Shown here: positions 1 through 10,102 of the stretch, piece after piece | Numbering within the stretch: the first letter of the stretch is position 1 | Layout of the letters: every line of letters starts with the position of its first letter | Source of the DNA: Chryseobacterium aquifrigidense | GTDB lineage: Bacteria > Bacteroidota > Bacteroidia > Flavobacteriales > Weeksellaceae | DNA: 64,000 nt | NCBI RefSeq assembly: GCF_006716485.1 | Contig: NZ_VFPD01000001.1 | Location: 1,177,096-1,241,095, forward strand | Direction of reading: 5' to 3' | Notes under the pieces: generated by a model | Told to the model about the DNA's origin: nothing | What the model saw: only the letters and a program-made list of their open reading frames with translations | Databases searched by the model: none | Program-made: the position numbers and the translations under genes

Positions 1-975
1 AAAAAGAACGGTAAATACTATCTGATGTGTGCAGAAGGAGGAACCGGTGGCAATCACAGTGAAGTTATTTTTATGTCAGATTCTCCCAAAGGACCTTACG
101 TTCCGGCTGGAAACAACCCGATTCTGACACAGCGCTATTTCCCGAAAGACAGAAAAGAAAAAGTAGACTGGGCCGGCCATGCAGATCTGGTAGAAACACC
201 GGATGGCCAATATTACGGAGTATTTCTGGCGATACGCCCGAATGAGAAGAACAGAGTCAACAAAGGCCGTGAAACATTCATCCTTCCGGTTGACTGGAGC
301 GGAAAATACCCGGTTTTCCAAAATGGACTGGTTCCAATGAAACCAAAACTGAAATTACCAGCTGGAGTTCAGAATCAAAACGGACAAAACGGATTTTTTC
401 CCAACGGAAACTTTACCTATAAGGACAAATTAATCGATAAAAATCTTGATTTCCGATGGATTGCGATGCGCGGACCTCGTGAAAGCTTTATTACCGTTAC
501 CAAAAACGGATTGAAAGTCAATACTTTTACCACCAATATCAAGGCATTAGCTCCGGTTTCGGCACTGTTCCACAGATTGCAGCATGAATCTTTTGAAACT
601 TCGGTAACCTTGGATTTTAAACCTAAATCAGAAAAAGAGCTGGCAGGAATTACCTGTTATCAAAGCGAAACATTCAATTATGTTTTCGGAATCACGAAAA
701 AAGATAAGGATTTCTACATCGTATTGGAAAGAACAGAAAAAGGACAATCAAAACTGATCGCCAGCGAAAAGATTTCATTATCCAAAACGATTAAGCTGCA
801 GGTGGTAGCCGATAAGGATGAACATAGTTTTAATTATTCGCTGGATGGTAAGAACTATAAAAACCTTGGGGGACCGGTTTCAGGAGATATACTTTCTACG
901 GATGTTGCGGGTGGTTTCACAGGAAGCCTTATTGGGTTGTACAGTACTTCTTCCAATGATATTATACCGAATTAA
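1..975 (+). CDS. GH43-family glycosidase, C-terminal part (5' end outside window)
   Basis: The reading frame is open from base 1, so the gene begins upstream of the window; about 324 codons are visible. The visible part holds the end of a five-bladed GH43 propeller (note GHADLVETPDG near residue 60 and FILPVDW near 95). It is followed by a beta-sandwich of about 200 residues that resembles the C-terminal concanavalin-like domain of GH43 beta-xylosidases (LQHESFETSVTLDF onward). Such enzymes release xylose or arabinose from xylo-oligosaccharides. The catalytic base and probably the signal peptide are not visible, so substrate and location are inferred from neighbours. The next gene is another GH43 of the same two-domain type, 85 bp downstream. 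Confidence 0.85.
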   Translation, partial: KKNGKYYLMCAEGGTGGNHSEVIFMSDSPKGPYVPAGNNPILTQRYFPKDRKEKVDWAGHADLVETPDGQYYGVFLAIRPNEKNRVNKGRETFILPVDWSGKYPVFQNGLVPMKPKLKLPAGVQNQNGQNGFFPNGNFTYKDKLIDKNLDFRWIAMRGPRESFITVTKNGLKVNTFTTNIKALAPVSALFHRLQHESFETSVTLDFKPKSEKELAGITCYQSETFNYVFGITKKDKDFYIVLERTEKGQSKLIASEKISLSKTIKLQVVADKDEHSFNYSLDGKNYKNLGGPVSGDILSTDVAGGFTGSLIGLYSTSSNDIIPN

Positions 976-994
976 GTTAGCATTAGCCATGTCA

Positions 995-1013
995 CACTGA
1001 GCTTGTCGAAGTG
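995..1013. repeat. REP-like short palindromic sequence
   Basis: CACTGAGCTTGTCGAAGTG is an imperfect palindrome (outer arms CACT/AGTG) in the short gap between two GH43 genes. From memory, closely similar GAGCTTGTCGAAG sequences are dispersed in many Bacteroidota genomes as intergenic repeats. Only one copy was noticed here, so repeat status rests on that knowledge. Confidence 0.4.
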
Positions 1014-1060
1014 TTTCCTTTTAAAATTGAAAAAAGTAAAACCAAACATCACAGTACATT

Positions 1061-2674
1061 TTGAAAATCAAAAAATCTTATATAGTTTCTTTATTAGGAT
1101 TTATCGGGCTGAATCTTCTTTCAGCCCAGGTAAATCCTTCCGGAAAACAAAGTACAGCATTTACCAATCCCATCATTTGGGCAGATGCACCGGATTTATC
1201 CATTACCAGAAACGGAAACGATTTTTACCTGATCAGTACCACCATGCATCTGATGCCGGGAGCTCCGGTGATGCATTCCAGGGATCTGGTTCATTGGGAA
1301 ATGTCAGGATATGTTTTTGATACTTTGAATGACAACCCGAAATATGATTTATTGAACGGAACCGTTTACGGCAGAGGCCAATGGGCTTCTTCAATCCGCT
1401 ATCATAAAGGAAAATACTACGTTTTATTCTCTCCGAATGATGAACCTTTCAAATCTTATTTCTATGTGACGGATGATCCCGAAAAAGGAAAATGGAAACT
1501 GATCACAAGAACACGGCATTTTCACGATGCTTCACTGTTTTTTGATGACGATGACAGAATATATGTTTTCACCTCCAACAAAGTTTTTGAATTGAGCCCC
1601 GATTTTAAAGAGGTGATCGGAAATCCGGATGGAACTGAAGTGTTTCAGAAAGATGCTTCGGAAACCGGACTTCTGGAAGGCAACCAGATCATCAAAAGAA
1701 ACGGAAAATATTATATGATGATGATATCCTGGCCCAAAAACGGAAAACGCCGTCAGGTCGTCTACAGAGCAGATAAAGTGACGGGTCATTATGAGAAAAA
1801 AGTAATCCTGGAAGACAATTTTTTAGGATTTTCCTACGCAGGTCAGGGCGCTTTGATTGATGATAAAAACGGAAACTGGTATTCTCTTATTTTTCAGGAC
1901 AGAAATGGAGTGGGACGTGTTCCGCTGCTGCTTCCCGTACAATGGGAAAATGACTGGCCGGTACTGGGGGATAACGGAAAAGTTCCTTTGAAAGGAGAAG
2001 TTCCTCTTCAGCCATTCAAAGTCAAAAATCATCTCGTGGAAAGCGATGAATTCTCTGATAAAAAAATGAAAATTCAATGGCAATGGAATCATAATCCAGT
2101 GAATGAAGCATGGTCTTTGTCCGAAAGAAAAGGCTTTCTGAGGCTGAAAACCAGCAGAATGGTAGATAATCTGTACGCTGCACCCAATACTTTGACCCAG
2201 AGAATGGAAGGCCCGACTTCTTCAGCAGTTGTTGCAATGGATCTTAAAGGAATGAAAGATGGAGATGTTGCAGGTTTCAGTGCTTTCAACGGGGATTCCG
2301 GGATTTTGTCAATAGTAAAGGAAGGTAAAGAAAAATTCATTGTTTTTTCAACCAATGAAGTAAGTCTGGATAGTAAAACCAAAGCGATTACAGGAGTTAA
2401 AAAAGAAGAGAAAAAACGGATTCCTCTCAATTCGGATAAGGTTTTCCTCCGTATTGATGCCGATTTTAACCTCGGGAAAGATCTTGCAGACTTTTATTAC
2501 AGTGCGGATCAGAAGAACTGGATGAAAATGGCAAAAGACTATAAAATGATCTTTGATTACCGGAGATTTTTTATGGGATCAAAATTCGCAGTTTTTAATT
2601 ATGCCACTAAAAATACCGGAGGATTTATAGATGTGGATTTTTTCAGAGTCAATAAAGCCGAGAATGAAAAATAA
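1061..2674 (+). CDS. GH43 beta-xylosidase / arabinofuranosidase, secreted, TTG start
   Basis: Predicted 537-residue secreted GH43 enzyme. A signal peptide (about residues 1-22, ending LLSAQ) leads into the propeller. The expected acidic residues are present: APDLSI near residue 45 (base), HDASLFFDDDD (pKa modulator) and LLEGNQI (acid). A C-terminal beta-sandwich of about 200 residues matches the beta-xylosidase C2 type. The start must be TTG: the frame codes for a good signal peptide from 1061, and the first in-frame ATG lies well inside the catalytic domain (MHLMPG). It probably removes xylose or arabinose from xylo-oligosaccharides in the periplasm. It follows the partial GH43 and may share its transcript. 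Confidence 0.88.
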   Translation: MKIKKSYIVSLLGFIGLNLLSAQVNPSGKQSTAFTNPIIWADAPDLSITRNGNDFYLISTTMHLMPGAPVMHSRDLVHWEMSGYVFDTLNDNPKYDLLNGTVYGRGQWASSIRYHKGKYYVLFSPNDEPFKSYFYVTDDPEKGKWKLITRTRHFHDASLFFDDDDRIYVFTSNKVFELSPDFKEVIGNPDGTEVFQKDASETGLLEGNQIIKRNGKYYMMMISWPKNGKRRQVVYRADKVTGHYEKKVILEDNFLGFSYAGQGALIDDKNGNWYSLIFQDRNGVGRVPLLLPVQWENDWPVLGDNGKVPLKGEVPLQPFKVKNHLVESDEFSDKKMKIQWQWNHNPVNEAWSLSERKGFLRLKTSRMVDNLYAAPNTLTQRMEGPTSSAVVAMDLKGMKDGDVAGFSAFNGDSGILSIVKEGKEKFIVFSTNEVSLDSKTKAITGVKKEEKKRIPLNSDKVFLRIDADFNLGKDLADFYYSADQKNWMKMAKDYKMIFDYRRFFMGSKFAVFNYATKNTGGFIDVDFFRVNKAENEK

Positions 2675-2742
2675 CAAAATTAGCAGAGAAAAGTCTGCTG
2701 TAAACAAATAAATAAAATAAGTATTCAGATGTTTAAACTTTA

Positions 2743-2934
2743 TTAACCACAAAAGGCACAAAAGCTTCATTTTAAAACACTTTAGTTCACCTAAGTAAGT
2801 TTAAAATGATTCCGAAGAGAAGTTCACATAGATGAAAATCAAAGATTTTCACAAAACTTAAGTGTACTTATTATGCGTAAGATTTGGCTCAAAAAAACTT
2901 AAGTGTTTAAAACTTTTGTGCCTTTTGTGGTTAA
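2743..2934. repeat. MITE-like element with 22-bp perfect terminal inverted repeats
   Basis: The arms at 2743-2764 and 2913-2934 are perfect 22-bp inverted copies. Each contains the words AACCACAAAAGGCAC or its complement. Just inside them a weaker inverted match continues (TTTTAAAACACTTTAGTT against AACTTAAGTGTTTAAAA). The 192-bp unit has no ORF and fills most of the 328-bp gap between the GH43 and esterase genes. It could fold as a long hairpin and act as a terminator for the upstream gene. I recall related repeats in other Chryseobacterium genomes. Confidence 0.65.
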
Positions 2935-2974
2935 AAATAATTAAACAGTATTGCTATTTTTTTATCTAAAATAA

Positions 2975-2995
2975 TAAGTGTTAAAACTACAAATA
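2975..2995. promoter_or_regulatory. Weak candidate AraR operator before the CE1 esterase gene
   Basis: TAAGTGT-N7-ACAAATA has one perfect half-site and one half-site with 5 of 7 matches to the palindrome found before araB, galK, araR, GH3 and GH127. It ends 7 bp before the ATG at 3003, a position like that of the GH127 site. TAAGTG words also occur in the adjacent repeat element, so this may be chance. Confidence 0.3.
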
Positions 2996-2996
2996 A

Positions 2997-3875
<879 letters not shown>

Positions 3876-3907
3876 ATACAGGATTGAAGTTTTAAATCCA
3901 AATTTCT

Positions 3908-5284
3908 ATGAATATCCGAACAATATCTATAAGTTTCATTGCGCTGACAGGTTTATTTTCGATAGGATCTGCCCAAAATCCAATTATTCAGACCAATTAC
4001 ACTGCAGATCCAGCGCCAATGGTGTACAATGACAGGCTGTATGTGTATACCACACACGATGAAGACGATTCTACCTGGTTTACCATGAACGACTGGAAAG
4101 TATATTCCACCAATGATATGGTGAACTGGACCGACCATGGGACAATTCTTTCGTATAAAGAATTCGATTGGGCAAAACGCGATGCCTGGGCTGCACAATG
4201 TGTAGAAAGAAACGGAAAGTTTTTTATCTATGTTCCAATGTGGTCCAAAACCAGTAACAAAGGGGCTATTGGTGTTGCTGTTGGGGACAGTCCGTTTGGC
4301 CCTTTCCATGATCCATTGGGAAAACCTCTCGTTCAGAGCGAATGGGGAGATATTGATCCCACGGTTTTTGTGGATGATGACGGACAGGCTCATATGTACT
4401 GGGGAAATCCTAAGCTTAAATACGTAAAGCTGAATGAAGATATGATTTCCTATTCCGGGAATATTGTAGAAGTCCCGATGACCGAAGAATCATTTGGCAA
4501 AAGGGACGGAAAACCCAACCTGGAGAGACCTTCAAAATATGAGGAAGGACCGTGGCTGTACAAAAGAAAAAATCTGTATTATCTTTTCTGGCCGGGTGGT
4601 CCGCTACCTGAATTCATAGGATATTCTACAGGTAAAACAGCACAGGGACCCTGGAAATATGGAGGAATTGTGATGCCTACGGAAGGGAAGTCATTCACCA
4701 ATCATCCCGGTGTTATTGATTTCCGCGGGAAAACCTATTTCTTTTATCACAATGGCGCATTGCCGGGCGGAAGCGGTTTTACAAGATCGGTAAGCCTGGA
4801 AGAGCTTACATTCAATAAAGACGGCTCCATTTCACCATTTAAAATGACTAACGGAATTACAAAAGCTATCGCAACCGTTAATCCTTATTCATTCAATCAG
4901 GCAGAAATGATTGCCTGGTCGGAAAATGTAAAATCCTATCAGAATAAAGAGGCTGGTGTTTTCATCAAAGCAAAGAAAAATGGTGCTTATACCAGTGTAA
5001 AGAATGTGGATTTCCGAACAAAAGGAGCCGCAGCTTTTTCTGCAAGAGTAGGAACTACACATAACAGTGAGGTAACAATGAGCGTTCATCTGGATGCTGT
5101 GAACGGACCGGTTGCTGCAACGGTAAAGGTTCCGCTGACGGGTGGAGATGACCGCTGGGAAACCGTAAAAGCTCAGTTTGCTGAAAAAATCACAGGTGTT
5201 CATGATCTGTATTTTGTATTCAATGGCAAAGCCTCAACAGATATTATGTATTTCGATTACTGGACCTTTCTTGAAAATAATTAA
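3908..5284 (+). CDS. GH43 with C-terminal CBM6-like domain, secreted
   Basis: This 458-residue protein has a signal peptide (about 1-22, ending GSAQ). Its propeller carries the three expected acids: YTADPAPMV (base), [12 protein letters not shown] (modulator) and EEGPWLYK (acid). From about residue 325 ([11 protein letters not shown]) to the end is a CBM6-like beta-sandwich, seen in the typical ending [10 protein letters not shown]. The arrangement resembles Bacteroidota arabinoxylan arabinofuranohydrolases and xylosidases, so removal of arabinose from xylan is likely. It is separated from the next gene (GH97) by only 2 bp, which indicates co-transcription. Confidence 0.88.
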   Translation: MNIRTISISFIALTGLFSIGSAQNPIIQTNYTADPAPMVYNDRLYVYTTHDEDDSTWFTMNDWKVYSTNDMVNWTDHGTILSYKEFDWAKRDAWAAQCVERNGKFFIYVPMWSKTSNKGAIGVAVGDSPFGPFHDPLGKPLVQSEWGDIDPTVFVDDDGQAHMYWGNPKLKYVKLNEDMISYSGNIVEVPMTEESFGKRDGKPNLERPSKYEEGPWLYKRKNLYYLFWPGGPLPEFIGYSTGKTAQGPWKYGGIVMPTEGKSFTNHPGVIDFRGKTYFFYHNGALPGGSGFTRSVSLEELTFNKDGSISPFKMTNGITKAIATVNPYSFNQAEMIAWSENVKSYQNKEAGVFIKAKKNGAYTSVKNVDFRTKGAAAFSARVGTTHNSEVTMSVHLDAVNGPVAATVKVPLTGGDDRWETVKAQFAEKITGVHDLYFVFNGKASTDIMYFDYWTFLENN

Positions 5285-5286
5285 TT

Positions 5287-7224
5287 ATGAGAAAAAAAGT
5301 TTTATATATTGTATTCAGCTTGTTTCTGATCAGCAAAAGCTTTGCGCAGGTAGCAGAAATTTCAAGTCCTGACGGACAACTGAAGCTTCATGTTTTTTCA
5401 GAAGACGGAAAAGCCTTATATGATCTTATCCTTCAGGGAAAAACAATGCTTGAAAAATCCCCCTTGGGTTTAGTAACCAACGAGTCTGATTTTTCAAAGA
5501 ACCTGAAATTTACCGACAGCCAAAAAGATATCGTTTCCAAGAAATATACGAACCAAAGGATCAAAAAGTCTGAGGTTCATTATAATGCCAATACTTTAAC
5601 CGTTAATTTCACCAATGCAGACCAGCATCAGATCAGCATCGAATTTCAGGTGAGTAACAACAATATTGCTTTCCGGTACAATATTCCACCGATGAAAGAA
5701 CGGCTGAGTGTGGTGGTACAGTCAGAAAATACAGGATACAGATTTCCATCACCGACGACTACTTTTCTTTCACCTATGATGAAGCCAATGACAGGTTTTG
5801 CACGCACGGCACCAAGTTATGAAAGTGGCTATAAAGCCGATGCTGAACTGGGATTGCCATCCGATTACGGTTATGTTTTCCCGGGTCTTTTCCATATTGG
5901 AAATGAGGGTTGGATATTGCTTTCCGAGACAGGAGTAAATAGTACATATTGTGCTTCACACCTTGAAACCACAGCAGAAAAAAGCCTTTACAAAGTCGCT
6001 TATCCGAACATTGCTGAGAACAACGGTTTCGGAAGTACCGGAGCAGCCATTTCACTTCCCGGGAAAACACCGTGGAGAACAATTACAGTGGGTAGTTCTT
6101 TGAAACCCATTGTAGAAACTACCATTCCTTTTGATGTCGTAGATCCGATGTATGAGCCATCACAGGAGTATCAGTTCGGGAAATCTACCTGGAGCTGGAT
6201 TCTGTGGCAGGACAAAAGCATGAACTATGATGATCAGATGAAATTCATAGACCTTGCTGCTGCACTGAAATATCAGTTTATTCTTATGGATGCGCTTTGG
6301 GATAAAAACATAGGCAAAGACCGCATGAGAGAGCTTATTCAATATGCAAAATCGAAAAATGTCGGGGTATTGCTTTGGTACAACTCCAACGGAGCAGCTA
6401 ATGACGCACCGATGGGACCTAGAAATAAAATGAGCTCATCCGTTGAGCGTAAAAAAGAAATGAAATGGCTGAAAGATGTTGGTGTAAAAGGCCTCAAAGT
6501 GGATTTCTTCGGAGGGGACAAACAGGAAACCATGCGTCTTTACGAAGACATTCTCTCCGACGCCAATGATTTTGGATTAACCATTATTTTTCACGGAGCC
6601 ACTCTACCGAGAGGTTGGGAAGTAATGTACCCGAATTATGCAGGAAGCGAAGCCGTTCTTGCCTCAGAAATGCTCTATTTCTCAGAAGATGTACGCAGGC
6701 AGGAAGCTTTTTTTGCCACGCTTCATCCTTTTATCAGAAATACGGTGGGAAGTATGGAATTCGGAGGAACTTTCCTCAATACATATTTAACGGAGTCCAA
6801 CAGAGACAAAAATAAAAGACATACCACGGATAGCTTTCAGCTGGCTACAGCAGTCCTGTTTCAGAATCCCGTTCAGATGTTTGGTATCATGCCGAACAAT
6901 CTTACCGATGCACCGAAGTTTCAGCTGGATTTTATGAAAGAAATACCGACACTTTGGGATGAAACCATTTTCATAGACGGTTATCCCGGAAAATATGCTG
7001 TGGTTGCGAGAAGACATCAGAATCAATGGTATGTAGCAGGCGTAAATGCTGAAAAACAACCTCAAAAGCTGAAAATAAAACTTCCAATGTTTGCTGGAAA
7101 AACTGCAAAACTGATCTATGATGATGCAAAAGGAAACTCATCAGAGAAAGAAGTAAAGGTAAATGCCAGGGGAGATTTTAGTATTGAAATGCAGTCGCAG
7201 GGAGGTTTTGTACTGAAAAATTAA
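5287..7224 (+). CDS. GH97 alpha-glycosidase, secreted
   Basis: A 645-residue protein with a signal peptide (ends SFAQ) and the GH97 layout: N-terminal beta-sandwich (about 20-280), central (beta/alpha)8 barrel (about 290-540) and C-terminal beta domain. The barrel motif GLKVDFFGGDKQ carries an Asp at the place where retaining GH97 members (alpha-galactosidase type) have their nucleophile; inverting alpha-glucosidases of the SusB type use Glu elsewhere. I therefore lean to a retaining alpha-galactosidase or a related activity on a xylan side chain. The 2-bp gap to the preceding GH43 argues for a shared job. A strong hairpin follows the stop codon. Confidence 0.85.
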   Translation: MRKKVLYIVFSLFLISKSFAQVAEISSPDGQLKLHVFSEDGKALYDLILQGKTMLEKSPLGLVTNESDFSKNLKFTDSQKDIVSKKYTNQRIKKSEVHYNANTLTVNFTNADQHQISIEFQVSNNNIAFRYNIPPMKERLSVVVQSENTGYRFPSPTTTFLSPMMKPMTGFARTAPSYESGYKADAELGLPSDYGYVFPGLFHIGNEGWILLSETGVNSTYCASHLETTAEKSLYKVAYPNIAENNGFGSTGAAISLPGKTPWRTITVGSSLKPIVETTIPFDVVDPMYEPSQEYQFGKSTWSWILWQDKSMNYDDQMKFIDLAAALKYQFILMDALWDKNIGKDRMRELIQYAKSKNVGVLLWYNSNGAANDAPMGPRNKMSSSVERKKEMKWLKDVGVKGLKVDFFGGDKQETMRLYEDILSDANDFGLTIIFHGATLPRGWEVMYPNYAGSEAVLASEMLYFSEDVRRQEAFFATLHPFIRNTVGSMEFGGTFLNTYLTESNRDKNKRHTTDSFQLATAVLFQNPVQMFGIMPNNLTDAPKFQLDFMKEIPTLWDETIFIDGYPGKYAVVARRHQNQWYVAGVNAEKQPQKLKIKLPMFAGKTAKLIYDDAKGNSSEKEVKVNARGDFSIEMQSQGGFVLKN

Positions 7225-7230
7225 AGAAGT

Positions 7231-7263
7231 AAACCTTACAGGTTTTTAAAACCTGTAAGGTTT
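7231..7263. terminator. Perfect 16-bp inverted repeat, probable terminator
   Basis: Arms 7231-7246 and 7248-7263 are perfect complements (AAACCTTACAGGTTTT and its reverse complement) around one base, 6 bp after the GH97 stop. This palindrome is, from memory, a frequent intergenic hairpin in Flavobacteriia. It has T-runs in the arm rather than a clean downstream U-tract, so partial termination with read-through to GH115 is possible. Confidence 0.6.
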
Positions 7264-7312
7264 GAATTGAGTAAAAAGACTACAAAGCTTTTGAAATTAA
7301 AAAAAACTGATT

Positions 7313-9835
7313 ATGAATCATCTAAAAATATTTTTTCTCACTGTATTATTTGGGTTTTGTATACAAATTCATGCAGCAGAACCGTTCATCACCACTGAGA
7401 AAACCTCCGGAAGTATCGCTTTAAAAGAAAAAACATTCCATCTTTCGATTTTTACTAATTCCGGGATAGATCATGGAATTATGAGAGCTGTGAAAAATCT
7501 GCAGACCGATTTTGAGAAAGTGACAGGAGAGCAGCCTGTGATTCTTAACCGTATATCAGGATTGCAGTCACCTTTACTCATTATCGGAACGGTAGGGACA
7601 AAATCGGTCATTGATGATTTAATAAGACAAAAAAAGCTGGATGGAAAAGCATTGGCAGGGAAAAGGGAAAAATATATCATTCAGAATGTCAGCAATCCTT
7701 TTCCTGGCGTTTCTGAGGCCATCGTGATTGCAGGAAGCGATAAAAGAGGAACCATTTATGGGATCTATGAAATGTCTCAGCAGATAGGTATTTCTCCCTG
7801 GTATTACTGGGCAGATGTTCCGGTTGAGAAAAAAGATAATGTATACTTTAAAAAGGGAATCTATACCGATGGTGAGCCTGCGGTAGAGTATCGCGGTATT
7901 TTCCTTAACGATGAAGAACCTTCGTTGGGAGGATGGGCAAGAGCTACATTTGGCGGAGTAAACAGTAAGTTCTACGAAAAAGTTTTTGAACTGATCCTGC
8001 GCCTTAAAGGAAATTATATCTGGCCGGCAATGTGGGGAAAAGCATTCTATGACGATGATCCTCTGAGCGGGCCATTAGCAAATGAAATGGGAATTGTTAT
8101 GGGAACTTCCCACCATGAACCTATGGCTTTGGCACAAACCGACTGGCACAGGTATATCAAAAAAAATAACCTCCCGAATGTCTGGGATTACGCTAAAAAT
8201 GCGGATGTTTTACAGAAATTCTGGAAATCCGGACTCGAAAGAAGTAAAAACTGGGAAAAGCTCGTTACAGTGGGAATGCGTGGTGACGGCGACGAAGCAA
8301 TGGGAGAAGGAACCAATATTTCCTTGCTGGAGAAAATTGTAAAAGACCAGCGTAAAATCATTGCAGATGTTACCGGAAAGAAAGCAGAGAAAATACCTCA
8401 GGTCTGGGCATTGTATAAAGAAGTTCAGGACTATTATGATAAAGGAATGCGGGTTCCGGATGACGTGATCCTGCTGTTCTGTGATGATAACTGGGGAAAT
8501 GTAAGAAAGCTTCCGGATCTTTCAAAACCTTTGCATAAAGGAGGCTATGGAATCTATTACCACTTTGATTATGTAGGCGGACCGAGAAACTCCAAATGGA
8601 TCAACATAAGTCCTATTCAGAGAGTCTGGGAACAGATGAATCTTTCTTACGAACATAAAGTAGATAAGCTTTGGGTAGTGAATGTAGGGGATTTAAAACC
8701 TATGGAATTTCCGATCAGTTTTTTCCTGGAAATGGCCTGGAATCCAAAACAGTTTAACGCTAAAAACCTTCTGGAATATACTGAGAAATGGACTGCTCAG
8801 CAGTTTGGTGAAAAACACGCCAAAGAAATTGCCAGGATGATTAATCTATATGCCAAATACAACAGGAGAGTTACGCCTGAAACCCTTGACAGCAAAACGT
8901 ACAGCCTTGAAAATTATCATGAATTTGAGACGGTTTTAAATGATTACAGAGCATTGGCCGTAGAAGCTTTACGGTTAAAAGAGCAGATTCCGGCAGAATA
9001 TCAGGATGCGTATTATCAGTTGGTTTTGTATCCTATCGATGCATGCAGCAATTTGTACGAAATGTACTACGCTGTAGCAAAAAACAGGGAACTGGCAGCG
9101 AAAAAAGATCCGGAAGCCAATTTCTATGCAGATAAAGTGAAGACATGTTTTGAAAGAAACGCTTATCTGGACAATCAATACAATAATGTGATTGCCGGAG
9201 GAAAATGGAAGCATATGATGGATCAGATGAGAATAGGATATAAAAGCTGGGCAGACGGAAAAGAAAATATAATGCCAGAAGTGACCTATATTTCTGACGA
9301 TGAGGTTCCCAAAGAAAAGATATTTCAGGAGAAAAATGGTTATGTTTCCATTGAAGCAGAAAATTTTGCAAGAATGAGTAATTCTGACCGGATCCATTGG
9401 GAAGTGATTCCTGATTTCGGAAAAACAAAATCGGGGGTGACAACCTTTCCGCAGAATGCCTATCCAAAAGCTGATGAAAATATCTGGCTTGAATATGATA
9501 TAAACTTTGAATCAAAAGGTGAGTTTGAAGTCCAGTTATTATTAGCTCCGACTTTAAATTTTAATCATAATAAAGGATTGCGTTATGAGATTTCTTTTGA
9601 CAACGAAACTCCGCAGATTGTCAACTTCAATGGCCATTACAAAGGAGAATTGGGAAGATGGCAGTCTGAACATATCATTAAATCCGCTACAAAACATTCG
9701 GTTCAGCAGACAGGAAAACATACTTTACGTTTCAGAGTGCTGGAACCAGGAATTGTCCTTGAAAAACTCCTGATCAACACCGGAGGTTTAAAACCCTCTT
9801 ATCTGGGCGCTCCCGAAAGCGAAATACTTCACTGA
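7313..9835 (+). CDS. GH115 xylan alpha-1,2-glucuronidase, secreted
   Basis: An 840-residue protein with a signal peptide (about 1-21, ending IHAA) and the characteristic GH115 sequence throughout: AGSDKRGTIYGIYEMSQQIG near residue 142, the WPAMWGKAF and GTSHHEPM motifs in the barrel (about 225-270), and a C-terminal all-beta domain from about 680 (GYVSIEAENFARM). GH115 enzymes remove 4-O-methyl-glucuronic acid from internal xylose units of intact xylan. This complements the GH67 encoded at 37056, which works on terminal residues of oligosaccharides. Length is normal for the family. It stands 88 bp after GH97 behind a hairpin, so it may have a separate promoter. Confidence 0.93.
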   Translation: MNHLKIFFLTVLFGFCIQIHAAEPFITTEKTSGSIALKEKTFHLSIFTNSGIDHGIMRAVKNLQTDFEKVTGEQPVILNRISGLQSPLLIIGTVGTKSVIDDLIRQKKLDGKALAGKREKYIIQNVSNPFPGVSEAIVIAGSDKRGTIYGIYEMSQQIGISPWYYWADVPVEKKDNVYFKKGIYTDGEPAVEYRGIFLNDEEPSLGGWARATFGGVNSKFYEKVFELILRLKGNYIWPAMWGKAFYDDDPLSGPLANEMGIVMGTSHHEPMALAQTDWHRYIKKNNLPNVWDYAKNADVLQKFWKSGLERSKNWEKLVTVGMRGDGDEAMGEGTNISLLEKIVKDQRKIIADVTGKKAEKIPQVWALYKEVQDYYDKGMRVPDDVILLFCDDNWGNVRKLPDLSKPLHKGGYGIYYHFDYVGGPRNSKWINISPIQRVWEQMNLSYEHKVDKLWVVNVGDLKPMEFPISFFLEMAWNPKQFNAKNLLEYTEKWTAQQFGEKHAKEIARMINLYAKYNRRVTPETLDSKTYSLENYHEFETVLNDYRALAVEALRLKEQIPAEYQDAYYQLVLYPIDACSNLYEMYYAVAKNRELAAKKDPEANFYADKVKTCFERNAYLDNQYNNVIAGGKWKHMMDQMRIGYKSWADGKENIMPEVTYISDDEVPKEKIFQEKNGYVSIEAENFARMSNSDRIHWEVIPDFGKTKSGVTTFPQNAYPKADENIWLEYDINFESKGEFEVQLLLAPTLNFNHNKGLRYEISFDNETPQIVNFNGHYKGELGRWQSEHIIKSATKHSVQQTGKHTLRFRVLEPGIVLEKLLINTGGLKPSYLGAPESEILH

Positions 9836-10102
9836 ATGCTCCAATACTCATCACAAACAACACTTTAATTATGAAACACTAACCTTTATTCACATCCAAT
9901 CTGAAATACAGTTCCCTGACAGAGAATGAAGAGAAAAAACAGCGGATGATTTTGTAAACAGCTTTATTTAACAGATCGCTGCCTGATCTATTTCAGGATA
10001 TTTCCTGACGGTTTTTAAAAATGAACTGTCTTGATGGGGACTCTATTGCCCTTACTCTAATTATTTGCAATCAAAATCACGACTATCTAAAACTAAACCA
10101 TT
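9836..10102. other. Intergenic region before GH30
   Basis: This 267-bp gap between GH115 and the T9SS-secreted GH30 shows no ORF of note, no clear operator and no strong hairpin. A TAATTATTTG stretch at 10058-10067 resembles, without matching, the Bacteroidota -7 box. A GH30 promoter is expected here but cannot be placed with confidence. Confidence 0.3.

Noticed and set aside
1003..1320. Open frame across the start of the GH43 at 1061
   Set aside because: It is out of frame with the GH43, whose signal peptide and catalytic motifs are clear, and it shows no protein family features.
2860..2915. TAAGTG words resembling AraR half-sites inside the MITE-like element
   Set aside because: They occur as part of the inverted-repeat sequence and lack a partner half-site at the N7 spacing.
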